Assembly (NCBI GenBank): GCA_903847095.1
Contig: CAINCQ010000011.1
Coordinates: 1-39,332 of the forward strand
Reading direction: 5' to 3'
DNA length: 39,332 bases
From: an uncultured bacterium
GTDB taxonomy: Bacteria > Patescibacteriota > Minisyncoccia > Minisyncoccales > UBA5738
The position numbers were made by a program, and so were the translations under genes. Shown here piece after piece: positions 6,647 through 13,922 of this stretch. A model generated the notes under the pieces. That model made no database searches. It was not told the origin of the DNA and saw only the letters and a program-made list of their open reading frames with translations. Position 1 is the first letter of the stretch, and every line of letters starts with the position of its first letter.

Positions 6647-9388
6647 ATGAAAAAAATATTATGCTTGTTTTTGTTATCCGTTTTGGTTTGGGCTGGCTTT
6701 GGCAACGCAGGCCTTGTTCACGCTCAAGCTGTCAATCTTATTGCCAATCCTTCGCTTGAAACGGCCAACGGTACGGTACCCCAAGATTGGACTTCGCTTA
6801 AAACCGGTACCAACACTACCACTTTTGCCTACCCGAATTCCGGCGCGCAAGACGGAACGAGTTACGCCAAAATAACGATTACGGCCTATACCAACGGCAA
6901 TGCCAAATGGTTTTTTACGCCGGTAGCGGTTACGGCAGGGCAAAAATACTATTTTACCAATTATTATCTCTCGACCGTCTTATCGACCACGATCGCTGAG
7001 TTTCAGGACGCGGCGGGTAATAAAACAACGCTTACCTTGGGTAGTGACTACGCTTCGGCGTCCTGGAAGCAAGCCGCTTATACCTTTACGGCGCCGGCTG
7101 GCGCGGTTAATGTCACGGTATATCAGCAACTGGCGCGCAAAGGGACGCTCCAAACCGATAATTACTATTTAACTTTAGCCACTGGTACCCTGGTTGTGAA
7201 GAAAGTCGTGGTCAACACCGGAGGCGGAACCCTGACCGCGGCCAACTTCAGTTTCTCGGTCAACGGCGGAACCGCGGTCGCTTTCAACTCCACCGGCCAG
7301 AACAGCCTGACCGAACCGGTCGGAACCTACACGGTTACGGAAACCCCGGCCGCCAATTACAAGACAACTTACAGCAGCTGCACGAACGTATCGGTTAGAA
7401 ATAATCTCACTACCACTTGCACCATCACCAACACGTATCAAGCCGGTACCTTAACCGTGAAGAAAGTCGTGGTCAACACCGGAGGCGGAACCCTGACCGC
7501 GGCCAACTTCAGTTTCTCGGTCAACGGCGGAACCGCGGTCGCTTTCAACTCCACCGGCGTAAATAGCCTGACCGAACCGGTCGGAACCTACACGGTCACC
7601 GAAACCCCGGTCGCCAATTACAAGACGACCTATAGCAACTGTACTAGCGTATCGGTTAGAAATAATTACACTACCACTTGCACCATCACCAATACGTATC
7701 AAGCCGGTACTTTGGTCGTGAAGAAAGTGGTGGTCAACACCGGCGGAGGGACCCTGACCGCGGCCGCTTTCAGTTTCTCGGTCAACGGCGGGACTGCGGT
7801 TCCTTTCAACGCCAGCGGCCAAAACAGCCTGACCGAACCGGTCGGCACCTACGCGGTCACGGAAACCCCGGCCGCCAATTATACTGCCTCATTCAATAAC
7901 TGCAGCGGAGTCGCGGTTGCGGCCAACACCACCACGACCTGCACCATCACCAACACTTATGTGCCACCGACCGGAACTTTAGTGGTCAATGAAATTTTGG
8001 ACAATACCGGCGGCGGGTACGCGACTCTGGCCAATTTCAGTTTCTCGGTCAATGGCGGGACAGCGGTTCCCTTCAACTCCACCGGTCAAAACAGTCTGAC
8101 CGAGCCGGTCGGCACCTACACGGTCACTGTGCCGTCGGTCACCAATTACGCAACATCGTATAGTAACTGTAATTCCATGTCGGTCATTGCCGATGCCACC
8201 ACGACCTGTACCATCACCAATACCTATAATCCTTCTCCCGACAATAGCGTCCCGAATCCTTCGCTCGAGCAGGATTCAGGCACCGGACTGCCGGTATCCT
8301 GGAATAAAATGGGTCTCTGGGGAAGCCTTACTCCGACCTACACCTATCTGACCACCGGCCATACCGGGAACCGCAGCGTCAAAATTGAGGTAAGCAACTA
8401 TTCGAGCGGCAACGCGGGCTGGGAGTTTGACTTTCAGCCGATCACCGGCGGAAAATCGTATCTTGTCAGCGATTACTACCAGTCGAATATCAACACCTTG
8501 GTATATGTCGCCGTTAAAGACGCTACCGGAACGATCAAATTTAACGCGATCGGCCAAGCTCCGGCCTCAACCGGTTGGGCCAAGTATTCCGCCGTATTCT
8601 CCATGCCGGCTAACGCCGTAAGCTACATGTTCTATCAAGCGGTCGAAGGAAACGGCTGGCTGATCACCGACGATTACTCGTTTACCCCTCAAGTCACCAC
8701 CGGTTTTAGTCGCGCTCTGGTGTCAATCAATTTCGACGATGGCCGGATAGGCAATTACACTAATGCACTGTCCTTGCTCACCGCGCATAACTTTAAAACT
8801 ACTCAATATATCGTTACCGAAAGCTTGGCCGGCGCCGATCCCAGTTATTATATGACCCAAAGCCAGATTAACGCCTTTTACGCGCTTGGCCACGAGATCG
8901 GATCGCATACTGTGGACCATAGTAGCTTAACCAAACTTTCCACCGCGAAAGTAGACCAAGAGTTGTCGGAATCAAAGTCAACGCTCGAAGCGCTCTTCCC
9001 CCCGATTAACAACTTCTCCATACCTAATGGAGATTACAATGCGTCGGTCATTACCGAGATCAAAAAATATTATCGTTCCGCCCGCACCAGCAACCTCGGA
9101 TTCAATACCCTATCCAATTTCGATCCGTATGGCATCGAGTGCCAGTATATTACCTATTCAACCACTCTTAGCGATCTGCAAAGCTGGCTGGCCCAAGCGG
9201 CCCAGGATAAATCCTGGCTGGTGATTCTTTACCACGGCGTTGATAATCCACATACGTCGTCCGATGGCGAATATTCAATCACTTCCCAGACATTTAGCGA
9301 CCAGCTTAACGCGATCACAGCCAGCGGATTGCCGGTAGTTACCGTGCAGCAGGCACTGGATGAGATAACGCCTCAATTGCCCCAGTAA
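6647..9388 (+). CDS. Large secreted polysaccharide deacetylase (NodB domain) with four internal repeats
   Basis: A 913-residue exported protein. Residues 1-26 are a signal peptide ending VHAQA. Residues 28-178 and about 530-682 are two related beta-rich modules (NPSLE...W...), like carbohydrate-binding modules of the CBM4/9 fold. Between them lie four repeats of about 87 residues beginning GTLVVKKV at residues 180, 267, 354 and 443, which resemble prealbumin-like stalk domains. The C-terminal NodB domain (about 685-905) has SINFDDGR (metal and base Asp pair), SHTVDHS (H-x-x-x-H metal motif), PNGDYN (in place of RxPYG) and LYHGV. These enzymes remove N-acetyl groups from GlcNAc polymers with a divalent metal. 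The stalk suggests display beyond the envelope. It faces the GT2 operon, so the polymer made there is its likely substrate. A terminator follows at 9418. Confidence 0.85.
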   Translation: MKKILCLFLLSVLVWAGFGNAGLVHAQAVNLIANPSLETANGTVPQDWTSLKTGTNTTTFAYPNSGAQDGTSYAKITITAYTNGNAKWFFTPVAVTAGQKYYFTNYYLSTVLSTTIAEFQDAAGNKTTLTLGSDYASASWKQAAYTFTAPAGAVNVTVYQQLARKGTLQTDNYYLTLATGTLVVKKVVVNTGGGTLTAANFSFSVNGGTAVAFNSTGQNSLTEPVGTYTVTETPAANYKTTYSSCTNVSVRNNLTTTCTITNTYQAGTLTVKKVVVNTGGGTLTAANFSFSVNGGTAVAFNSTGVNSLTEPVGTYTVTETPVANYKTTYSNCTSVSVRNNYTTTCTITNTYQAGTLVVKKVVVNTGGGTLTAAAFSFSVNGGTAVPFNASGQNSLTEPVGTYAVTETPAANYTASFNNCSGVAVAANTTTTCTITNTYVPPTGTLVVNEILDNTGGGYATLANFSFSVNGGTAVPFNSTGQNSLTEPVGTYTVTVPSVTNYATSYSNCNSMSVIADATTTCTITNTYNPSPDNSVPNPSLEQDSGTGLPVSWNKMGLWGSLTPTYTYLTTGHTGNRSVKIEVSNYSSGNAGWEFDFQPITGGKSYLVSDYYQSNINTLVYVAVKDATGTIKFNAIGQAPASTGWAKYSAVFSMPANAVSYMFYQAVEGNGWLITDDYSFTPQVTTGFSRALVSINFDDGRIGNYTNALSLLTAHNFKTTQYIVTESLAGADPSYYMTQSQINAFYALGHEIGSHTVDHSSLTKLSTAKVDQELSESKSTLEALFPPINNFSIPNGDYNASVITEIKKYYRSARTSNLGFNTLSNFDPYGIECQYITYSTTLSDLQSWLAQAAQDKSWLVILYHGVDNPHTSSDGEYSITSQTFSDQLNAITASGLPVVTVQQALDEITPQLPQ
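7184..8232 (+). repeat. Four tandem stalk-domain repeats, near-identical at DNA level
   Basis: Units start at 7184, 7445, 7706 and 7973. The first two are exactly 261 bases apart, as are the second and third; the third unit is 267 bases. Long stretches such as AACACCGGAGGCGG are shared word for word between units 1 and 2, while unit 4 has drifted most (VNEILDNTGGG). This points to recent duplication or gene conversion. Confidence 0.9.
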
Positions 9389-9417
9389 TTTAGATTATAG
9401 CGATAACAACCAAAATC

Positions 9418-9442
9418 GGCCGGTTAAAAACCGGCCTTTTTT
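9418..9442 (+). terminator. Terminator of the deacetylase gene
   Basis: GGCCGG (9418-9423), loop TTAAAAA, CCGGCC (9431-9436), then TTTTTT. Confidence 0.9.
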
Positions 9443-9456
9443 GTTTGCGAAGACGT

Positions 9457-9483
9457 AAAAAAAGACATGCTATTGGCATGTCT
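9457..9483 (-). terminator. Terminator overlapping the stop of the secreted orphan
   Basis: AGACATGC (9463-9470) pairs with GCATGTCT (9476-9483); on the minus strand seven T follow. The stop codon of the gene at 9482-9943 lies inside the stem. Confidence 0.85.
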
Positions 9484-9943
9484 ATTGTCTTTGCTTTGGT
9501 CCTATCTTCCAATCGTAGAGATGATTTTTCCAATCTTGGGCTTTAGCCGCATCTTGGGCCTCGGTCGGAGTCTCAATATAGTTGTCCCACTTTTTCCCGC
9601 TGTCTTCCTGCAGGAAGTTCAATACTTTCTCCGTGTAGTCGTTGGTATGGTTTATCTCCGCTTTTGTACTTAGTTGAGTCAGCGGGTTTACCTCTTCCTT
9701 GGGAGCATCCTGCGGATGCGAGGAAAGGTCTCCCGCGTAGAAGTGGGAAGTGCCAACTGTCTTGTTGTACCACGGAGCTGCGTCGCCGGCGGATGGGAAA
9801 ACCAGGACTACTCCCGGCGTATACTGGGTCAGTAAAGATCCCGTTCCATTGACACTTATGTCTTTCGAGAAACCCGGACTTGTAAACATTGCAACCGCGA
9901 GCAAAATTAGTCCCGCGGTCTGTATTATGCCTATTTTGCTCAT
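9482..9943 (-). CDS. Secreted protein of unknown function
   Basis: A 153-residue protein. The start is well supported: an AAAGGAG ribosome binding site sits about 10 bases upstream, and the N-terminus MSKIGIIQTAGLILLAVAMF is a signal peptide with likely cleavage after PGFS (about residue 26). The mature part is acidic and polar, has no Cys and several Trp (APWYN, KKWDNY, QDWKNHLYDWK). I recognise no family. It is a monocistronic unit with a promoter at 10094-10122 and a terminator overlapping its stop. It lies back-to-back with the deacetylase gene, each ended by its own terminator, so it need not belong to the polysaccharide pathway. Confidence 0.7.
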   Translation of the reverse strand: MSKIGIIQTAGLILLAVAMFTSPGFSKDISVNGTGSLLTQYTPGVVLVFPSAGDAAPWYNKTVGTSHFYAGDLSSHPQDAPKEEVNPLTQLSTKAEINHTNDYTEKVLNFLQEDSGKKWDNYIETPTEAQDAAKAQDWKNHLYDWKIGPKQRQ

Positions 9944-10093
9944 TTTTCACCAAACTCCTTTTCCAGCCTTGAAAATCAATCAAGAAAACGGAGAATAATT
10001 TTCAAGGTACGTTCGATTTGCAATCCCCTACGGCGTGGCCAAGCGGGAAAAACCCACCGGTTATTGTCAAGGCCGTCTGATAGTTGCAATCGT

Positions 10094-10122
10094 TTGATAT
10101 CACTAACTACGATTTATGTCAA
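10094..10122 (-). promoter_or_regulatory. Promoter for the secreted orphan
   Basis: On the minus strand TTGACA (10122-10117), a 17-base spacer and TATCAA (10099-10094). The leader to 9943 would be about 145 bases; I see no known riboswitch in it. Confidence 0.65.
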
Positions 10123-10142
10123 GGGACTTACCCGCGATATAT

Positions 10143-10174
10143 AAAAAAGAGCCTGGCAAACAAGCGCAGGCTCT
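10143..10174 (-). terminator. Terminator of the small CTG-start gene
   Basis: AGAGCCTG (10148-10155), an 11-base loop, CAGGCTCT (10167-10174); on the minus strand TTTTTT follows. It ends the transcript from the promoter at 10361-10387. Confidence 0.85.
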
Positions 10175-10195
10175 ATATCGCTACTTTTCCGGATT

Positions 10196-10336
10196 TCAGG
10201 AATTACCAAGCTCTTGGGCATCTCCCAAGACCAGGCTTTCCGTCCCGGATTCTGCCTGGCAGCAGCTTTCCCCGGACAATACTATTTCAATTCTTCCGTC
10301 TGGCCCAGTTTCGAACCCCGCAATTTTATTGGTCAG
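10196..10336 (-). CDS. Probable 46-residue small protein with a CTG start
   Basis: A short frame with full expression signals. A promoter at 10387-10361 predicts a transcript start near 10354; a GGAGG ribosome binding site follows at 10348-10344, and 7 bases later the in-frame CTG at 10336 opens a 46-residue frame ending at TGA 10196, just before a strong terminator. There is no ATG, GTG or TTG at a usable distance; ATC at 10339 and ATT at 10324 are other rare options. The peptide is acidic, begins TNKIAGFETG, carries a vicinal Cys pair (GESCCQAES) and ends AQELGNS. I recognise no family. A longer upstream start at 10426 would place the beginning of the gene upstream of its own promoter. It could be a peptide, a leader, or a structured RNA with a chance frame. 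Confidence 0.5.
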   Translation of the reverse strand: MTNKIAGFETGPDGRIEIVLSGESCCQAESGTESLVLGDAQELGNS

Positions 10337-10360
10337 GATCTTACCTCCGATAAACGTCAG

Positions 10361-10387
10361 ATTATGGTATATTAATAATCTTGTCAA
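10361..10387 (-). promoter_or_regulatory. Promoter for the small CTG-start gene
   Basis: TTGACA (10387-10382 on the minus strand), a 15-base spacer and CATAAT (10366-10361). The spacer is short. It is divergent from the promoter at 10420, with 32 bases between the two -35 boxes. Confidence 0.6.
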
Positions 10388-10419
10388 GCGCACCCACGAG
10401 ATGAGCACGATGTGATATG

Positions 10420-10448
10420 TTGACACCCTCTTGATGTTTTGTTATGCA
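10420..10448 (+). promoter_or_regulatory. Promoter for the SDR-like gene
   Basis: TTGACA (10420-10425), a 17-base spacer and TATGCA (10443-10448). The -10 box covers the ATG at 10444, which rules out that codon and supports the start at 10483. Confidence 0.7.
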
Positions 10449-10482
10449 GATTAGAAGAACCTTAACAAGGAGAGTGGAAATT

Positions 10483-11388
10483 ATGACGGACGACCGAGTA
10501 TTCGTAATAACGGGCGGCGCGAGCGATTTCCTCGGGAGATCATGCGCGGAACTTTTAATCCGGGCCGGAAAGGAAGTCATTGTGATCGACAACGCCACCG
10601 ATGAAGCGTTCGGTTTTATTCCCGACGCGGAGATCATTCATCTTAACATAGACAACGGACTGCTTGAAGAAAAACTCGGCGGACTGGAAAATAGAATCAA
10701 CGTCATTCACTGCCAAACACAAAGCTGTTGCGAACCGGACTTGCTAAAAAACAGCGAGCGGAATCTGGTCGAGCAGCTGGTTTTTTTAAGACTATGCCAA
10801 AAATTGCAGGCGCAAAAGGTCACGGCTTGCCTTGATGCCGAATTGCTGTTCGCCAATCCGCTGGAACTGCCCGTAACTGAAACCGACCGGGAGTCTCCGG
10901 GAAATTTAGCGGGCGTCAATCACCTCGTTATCGAATCACATCTGCCCATCTTAAGCCTGCCTTGGGCTTCGATACGCTCATCGACCTTGTACGGCCCCGG
11001 TCAACGGGAAGGCGTGGTACCTTTGGTTTTTTCCAAATTGGAGCATAATGAACCGCTCGACGATTTTTCGCCCAAAACTTCGACCAAGGATCTTATCCAT
11101 GCCAACGATGCCGCGGCCGGAACAATCGCGGTCGCGATCAACGGACACGGGATTTATAACATCAGTACCGGAAGAGAAACCCAACTTAGCGCTTTAATAA
11201 AAGTAATGCGCAAAATAAACGGATCGCAAAGCGGGATAACCGGAACAAAAAAACGGGAAATAATTTATCAGCGGTCTTGTTTTAGCCCCAATAAAGCCAA
11301 CAGAGATCTGGGCTGGCAACCGATCGTCTCGCTAAAAGAAGGGATCGAATCCACCGCGGCCTGGCTGCAAGACAATTCGATTTCGTAA
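10483..11388 (+). CDS. SDR-family NAD(P)-binding protein lacking the catalytic Tyr-Lys pair
   Basis: A 301-residue relative of nucleotide-sugar epimerases. The start at ATG 10483 has an AAGGAGA ribosome binding site 8 bases upstream. The N-terminus VFVITGGASDFLGRS is a modified GxxGxxG Rossmann motif. Family-like features later on are SIRSSTLYGPGQ (cf. R-x-x-N-V-Y-G-P), STKDLIHANDAA (cf. DF-V-H-V-D-D) and the C-terminal NKANRDLGWQPIVSLKEGI. Where active members have Y-x-x-x-K, this protein reads SPGNLAGVNHLVIE, with no Tyr or Lys in register. It is therefore probably a binding or regulatory homologue and not an epimerase. It has its own promoter and terminator and stands 4 kb from the sugar operon, so a link to it is only suggestive. 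Confidence 0.75.
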   Translation: MTDDRVFVITGGASDFLGRSCAELLIRAGKEVIVIDNATDEAFGFIPDAEIIHLNIDNGLLEEKLGGLENRINVIHCQTQSCCEPDLLKNSERNLVEQLVFLRLCQKLQAQKVTACLDAELLFANPLELPVTETDRESPGNLAGVNHLVIESHLPILSLPWASIRSSTLYGPGQREGVVPLVFSKLEHNEPLDDFSPKTSTKDLIHANDAAAGTIAVAINGHGIYNISTGRETQLSALIKVMRKINGSQSGITGTKKREIIYQRSCFSPNKANRDLGWQPIVSLKEGIESTAAWLQDNSIS

Positions 11389-11425
11389 ACCCCTAACGGC
11401 TAACGCGTGATAGAAGGAAATTATA

Positions 11426-11446
11426 ACGGACCAATGTCCGTTTTTT
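11426..11446 (+). terminator. Terminator of the SDR-like gene
   Basis: ACGGAC (11426-11431), loop CAAT, GTCCGT (11436-11441), then a T-run. Confidence 0.85.
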
Positions 11447-11451
11447 AATAC

Positions 11452-11476
11452 AAAAAAGGGCTTTTAGCCCTTTTTT
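11452..11476 (-). terminator. Terminator of the rplJ-rplL operon (bidirectional form)
   Basis: AAAAAAGGGCT...AGCCCTTTTTT is nearly palindromic, so it has a T-run on both strands; its main role is to end the rplL transcript on the minus strand. Confidence 0.85.
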
Positions 11477-11496
11477 GCTTGAAATTACCTTGAGCG

Positions 11497-11904
11497 CTAT
11501 TTCAATTCCACTTTCGCGCCGGCGGCTTCGAATTTCTTCTTCATATCCTCGGCTTCTTCCTTTTTGGCGTTTTCCTTGACCACTTGAGGAGCGGTCGCCG
11601 CCGCGTCAACCAAGTCCTTGGATTCCTTCAAGCCTTTCTGGGTAATATCGCGGACCACTTTGATCACTTCGATCTTTTTGTCGCCCGTGGCAACCAGAAC
11701 TACCGTGAAGGACGTTTTTTCTTCCGCGGCGGCCGCCGCTGCGGCGGGCGCGCCGGCAGCCATAACGGGGGCCGCGGCCGAGACACCGAACTTCTTTTCC
11801 AGGATTTTGACCAATTCGGCCAGGTCCAGGACGGACATTTCTTCTATTTTTTTGACGAGGTCGGCGAATTTAGCCGGTACCTCGATTTTTTCGATTTCTG
11901 CCAT
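11497..11904 (-). CDS. rplL: 50S ribosomal protein L7/L12
   Basis: A 135-residue L7/L12, the multi-copy stalk protein that recruits translation GTPases. The N-terminal dimerisation domain ([20 protein letters not shown], about residues 21-40) is followed by an Ala/Pro-rich hinge (about 41-60) and the C-terminal domain (from about 63, with [20 protein letters not shown] and [13 protein letters not shown]-like helix). It is slightly longer than the usual 120-128 residues because of a longer N-terminal lead and linker. The gene follows rplJ by about 58 bases and ends in a strong terminator, as in the conserved bacterial rplJL operon. Confidence 0.98.
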   Translation of the reverse strand: MAEIEKIEVPAKFADLVKKIEEMSVLDLAELVKILEKKFGVSAAAPVMAAGAPAAAAAAAEEKTSFTVVLVATGDKKIEVIKVVRDITQKGLKESKDLVDAAATAPQVVKENAKKEEAEDMKKKFEAAGAKVELK

Positions 11905-11962
11905 TTTTTTTTGGTTCCGCCCGCAAAAATTATTTTTGGGCGCAACGTTTAATTAATTATTA

Positions 11963-12478
11963 TTATTGGGTTTTAGCTAGCGACAGAACGCGCACCAGAC
12001 CGGTAAGATTGGCCTGCAAAACGTAGGCAAAACTTCGGGCGGGAGACGACATACTGCCAACCATATTGGCAAGCAGCTGCTGCCTGGAAGGAATCTGGGC
12101 CAAAGCAACTACCTGTTCTAAAGCGATCTCTTTGTTTTCCAGATAACCGCAGAGAATCTTGATGTTCTTATTGGTCTTGGAAAATTCGTAAACCACTTTG
12201 GCGGGCGACACTTCGTCGGAATATCCAAAGATCAAAGCCACTTCCCCCGCCATCTTTTTTACGTCGGCGGCAATGCCTTTATCTTTGAAAACGAGCGTCA
12301 TCAAGGTTTTTTTGGCTACCTTGAACTCGGCGCCGTTCTCGCGAAGCTTTTTCTTCAGATCATTCAGGTCTTTGACCTTCAATCCGGTGAAATCGGCAAA
12401 AACCATCGCCTTTTGCCGGGCTACTTTTTCACCCAGCGATTTCACTATTTCTATTTTTTTAGCTTTTGATATCGCCAT
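11963..12478 (-). CDS. rplJ: 50S ribosomal protein L10
   Basis: A 171-residue L10, which anchors L7/L12 dimers to 23S rRNA. It begins MAISKAKKIEIVKSLGEKVA, with ADFTGLKVKDLNDLKKKLRE in the rRNA-binding domain and the C-terminal helix that binds L7/L12. The ATG at 12478 is preferred; a frame-linked TTG at 12499 lies inside the upstream terminator and is not used. No clear ribosome binding site is seen between the leader terminator and the ATG, so translation may depend on leader folding. L10 is known to repress its own operon by binding the leader, and the matching structure is present here. Confidence 0.97.
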   Translation of the reverse strand: MAISKAKKIEIVKSLGEKVARQKAMVFADFTGLKVKDLNDLKKKLRENGAEFKVAKKTLMTLVFKDKGIAADVKKMAGEVALIFGYSDEVSPAKVVYEFSKTNKNIKILCGYLENKEIALEQVVALAQIPSRQQLLANMVGSMSSPARSFAYVLQANLTGLVRVLSLAKTQ

Positions 12479-12497
12479 ATATAATGTCGGCTTAAAC

Positions 12498-12519
12498 AAA
12501 AAAATCCGCTCCCGCAGAT
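12498..12519 (-). terminator. Candidate attenuator between the L10 leader and rplJ
   Basis: ATCTGC (12519-12514), loop GGGA, GCGGAT (12509-12504), then seven T on the minus strand, only about 20 bases before the rplJ ATG. A terminator directly after an L10 leader implies transcription attenuation rather than simple blocking of translation. Confidence 0.7.
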
Positions 12520-12641
12520 TCAGACCAAGATCGATCGCCCGATAAGCAAAAATTCGCCATTCCTAAAATTCTTGCTTATCGGGCTCCCATCCTCGGCAGG
12601 ATTTATCCTGATTCGTTCCGGATACCTGCTGTCTGCGGATG
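12520..12641 (-). ncRNA. L10 leader (ribosomal protein autoregulatory mRNA element)
   Basis: The transcript from the promoter at 12675-12647 begins near 12640. Its 5' part contains GGATAAATCCTGCCGAGG (minus strand), which matches the conserved core I know from bacterial L10 leaders, preceded by a GACAGCAGG element. Next comes a 13-bp perfect stem: TTGCTTATCGGGC (12572-12584) pairs with GCCCGATAAGCAA (12537-12549). This fold is the known binding site for L10 or the L10-L12 complex. Confidence 0.85.
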
Positions 12642-12646
12642 AGATA

Positions 12647-12675
12647 GTTATAGCAAACGATACAATCAATGTCAA
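12647..12675 (-). promoter_or_regulatory. Promoter of rplJ-rplL
   Basis: TTGACA (12675-12670 on the minus strand), a 17-base spacer, TATAAC (12652-12647). Confidence 0.85.
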
Positions 12676-12719
12676 CCCAAACAATCCTTGATCCTTGAAC
12701 GTCGATCTTTAATCTTTTA

Positions 12720-12744
12720 GGTTAATGGTTAATGATTAATGGTT
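12720..12744. repeat. Short tandem GGTTAATx repeat
   Basis: GTTAATGGTTAATGATTAATGG-like units of 6-8 bases lie just downstream of the DUF1554-like gene. No function is apparent. Confidence 0.5.
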
Positions 12745-12759
12745 ATCGATCACCCCTGG

Positions 12760-13869
12760 TTATTGTTCCACGCAAAGCAAGTGCATCGAGGAATTGCAGC
12801 TCCGGCCGATCAAACCGGTCGAGCCGTCGCTTGAGATCACGGAACCCCAGGCTCCGACGATATTGGCCGGAATACTTTTTCCGGCGTCATTGTAGCATCG
12901 GTCAAGCCCGGCGAAGTCGGGCACGTTCCCGGAATAGATCTTTTCCTTGTTCTGCGACCAATTCTGGCAAGTCGTGTCAAAAGAAAAATCCTCCTGCGAA
13001 TTATTGATCGTGAGACAATCTTTTTTTAAGTTAGGCGTAAGACGGCCCAGCCAGATGTGCCCGAAATTTTTAATCATCTCATCGTCAATCTTGAGCTTCA
13101 CCGATTCCGCCGAAAGCGTGAATTTTTCCACCAGCCGTTCGGTATTCTCGGCGAACAACCGATGGCAAGTCGTACCTTCCACCAAAGACAGCGATCCTTC
13201 GGCCTTAATGAAAATGCTGGGCTTGGTGATCCGCTCTTTGGCCGAGATGGAGTCATCTCCGAGAAAAGCGATATAGTTGCCGGTGAAGCCCAGCTTTCCC
13301 GCTTCCTGCATGCACTTTTTATCGGCGCCCTCAAGACCGCCAAGATCGCCCTTGTAGCTGCCAGTGGTAATAAAAAGCTTTTTCGCGTTATCGTAGTTGC
13401 TGGCTATGAAGGGAAACTCGGCTTCTACCGACAGATCCTCGCAGGACGTATATTTAGCTCCCAGGATCTGAATGGTTTTGTTGGAATAACTGACCAAATT
13501 GCCTTTTTTCCAGGGATACTCAAAGATCACGATCCTAAAATCATTACCCGGTTTCTGGTAAACGAATGATTTCCATTCGTAAACGCCCTGACTGGCCGGA
13601 ATATTCCTTGCTATCCACGTAACCCCGGTATTGGAATAAAGGATGATGGAAACGCGATCCACTTTGGCAGCACTCCATTTTATCGTATACGCGTCGCCCG
13701 CTTTTAACGTCACCGCCTCCTTTCCCTCCACGAGCGTCAAATTGCGCGTTGACGTTAAAAAGGTGGCGGCAAGAACAATCACCAGAATCAGGATCACTAA
13801 TCCGGCTACGATCAAAACGCGATATTTTTTGAACGCCGACTGCTCTTCGATCATTTCTTCGTTTTCCAT
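12760..13869 (-). CDS. Membrane-anchored protein with a DUF1554/C-type-lectin-like domain
   Basis: A 369-residue protein with a short cytoplasmic N-terminus and one membrane helix (about residues 18-38, RVLIVAGLVILILVIVLAA). An Ig-like domain follows (about 45-135, TLKAGDAYTIKWSAAKVDRV...), of the Ser-Thr-rich/GPI-anchored type seen in many secreted bacterial proteins. The C-terminal part (about 160-369) has KLFITTGSYKGDLGGLEGAD and KCMQEAG...NYIAFLGDD, the pattern of DUF1554, a lectin-like fold related to endostatin; paired Cys near DRCYNDAG and SCNSSMHLLC are probably disulfides. It is probably a surface protein that binds carbohydrate or protein. No terminator is seen before rplJ's promoter. 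The family call rests on motif resemblance. Confidence 0.7.
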   Translation of the reverse strand: MENEEMIEEQSAFKKYRVLIVAGLVILILVIVLAATFLTSTRNLTLVEGKEAVTLKAGDAYTIKWSAAKVDRVSIILYSNTGVTWIARNIPASQGVYEWKSFVYQKPGNDFRIVIFEYPWKKGNLVSYSNKTIQILGAKYTSCEDLSVEAEFPFIASNYDNAKKLFITTGSYKGDLGGLEGADKKCMQEAGKLGFTGNYIAFLGDDSISAKERITKPSIFIKAEGSLSLVEGTTCHRLFAENTERLVEKFTLSAESVKLKIDDEMIKNFGHIWLGRLTPNLKKDCLTINNSQEDFSFDTTCQNWSQNKEKIYSGNVPDFAGLDRCYNDAGKSIPANIVGAWGSVISSDGSTGLIGRSCNSSMHLLCVEQ

Positions 13870-13922
13870 TTTAAATTAATCGGGCAAAACCCGTTCTTAG
13901 CGCCGCGATGCGGCAATTTTAG

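Noticed and set aside
6448-6705. 85-codon minus-strand frame, hydrophobic
   Set aside because: It overlaps the operon promoter and the signal-peptide region of the deacetylase, is Phe/Ile-rich only because the DNA is AT-rich, and has no ribosome binding site.
7175-7822. Minus-strand frames across the stalk repeats
   Set aside because: They repeat with the same period as the plus-strand repeats and mirror them; they have no signals of their own.
7184-8232. Regularly spaced repeats considered as CRISPR
   Set aside because: Units are 261-267 bases, fully coding and in frame; there are no short repeats with variable spacers.
10387-10426. ATG-type start for the small gene upstream of its promoter
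   Set aside because: That start would lie upstream of the -35 box, so the codons would not be in the predicted transcript.
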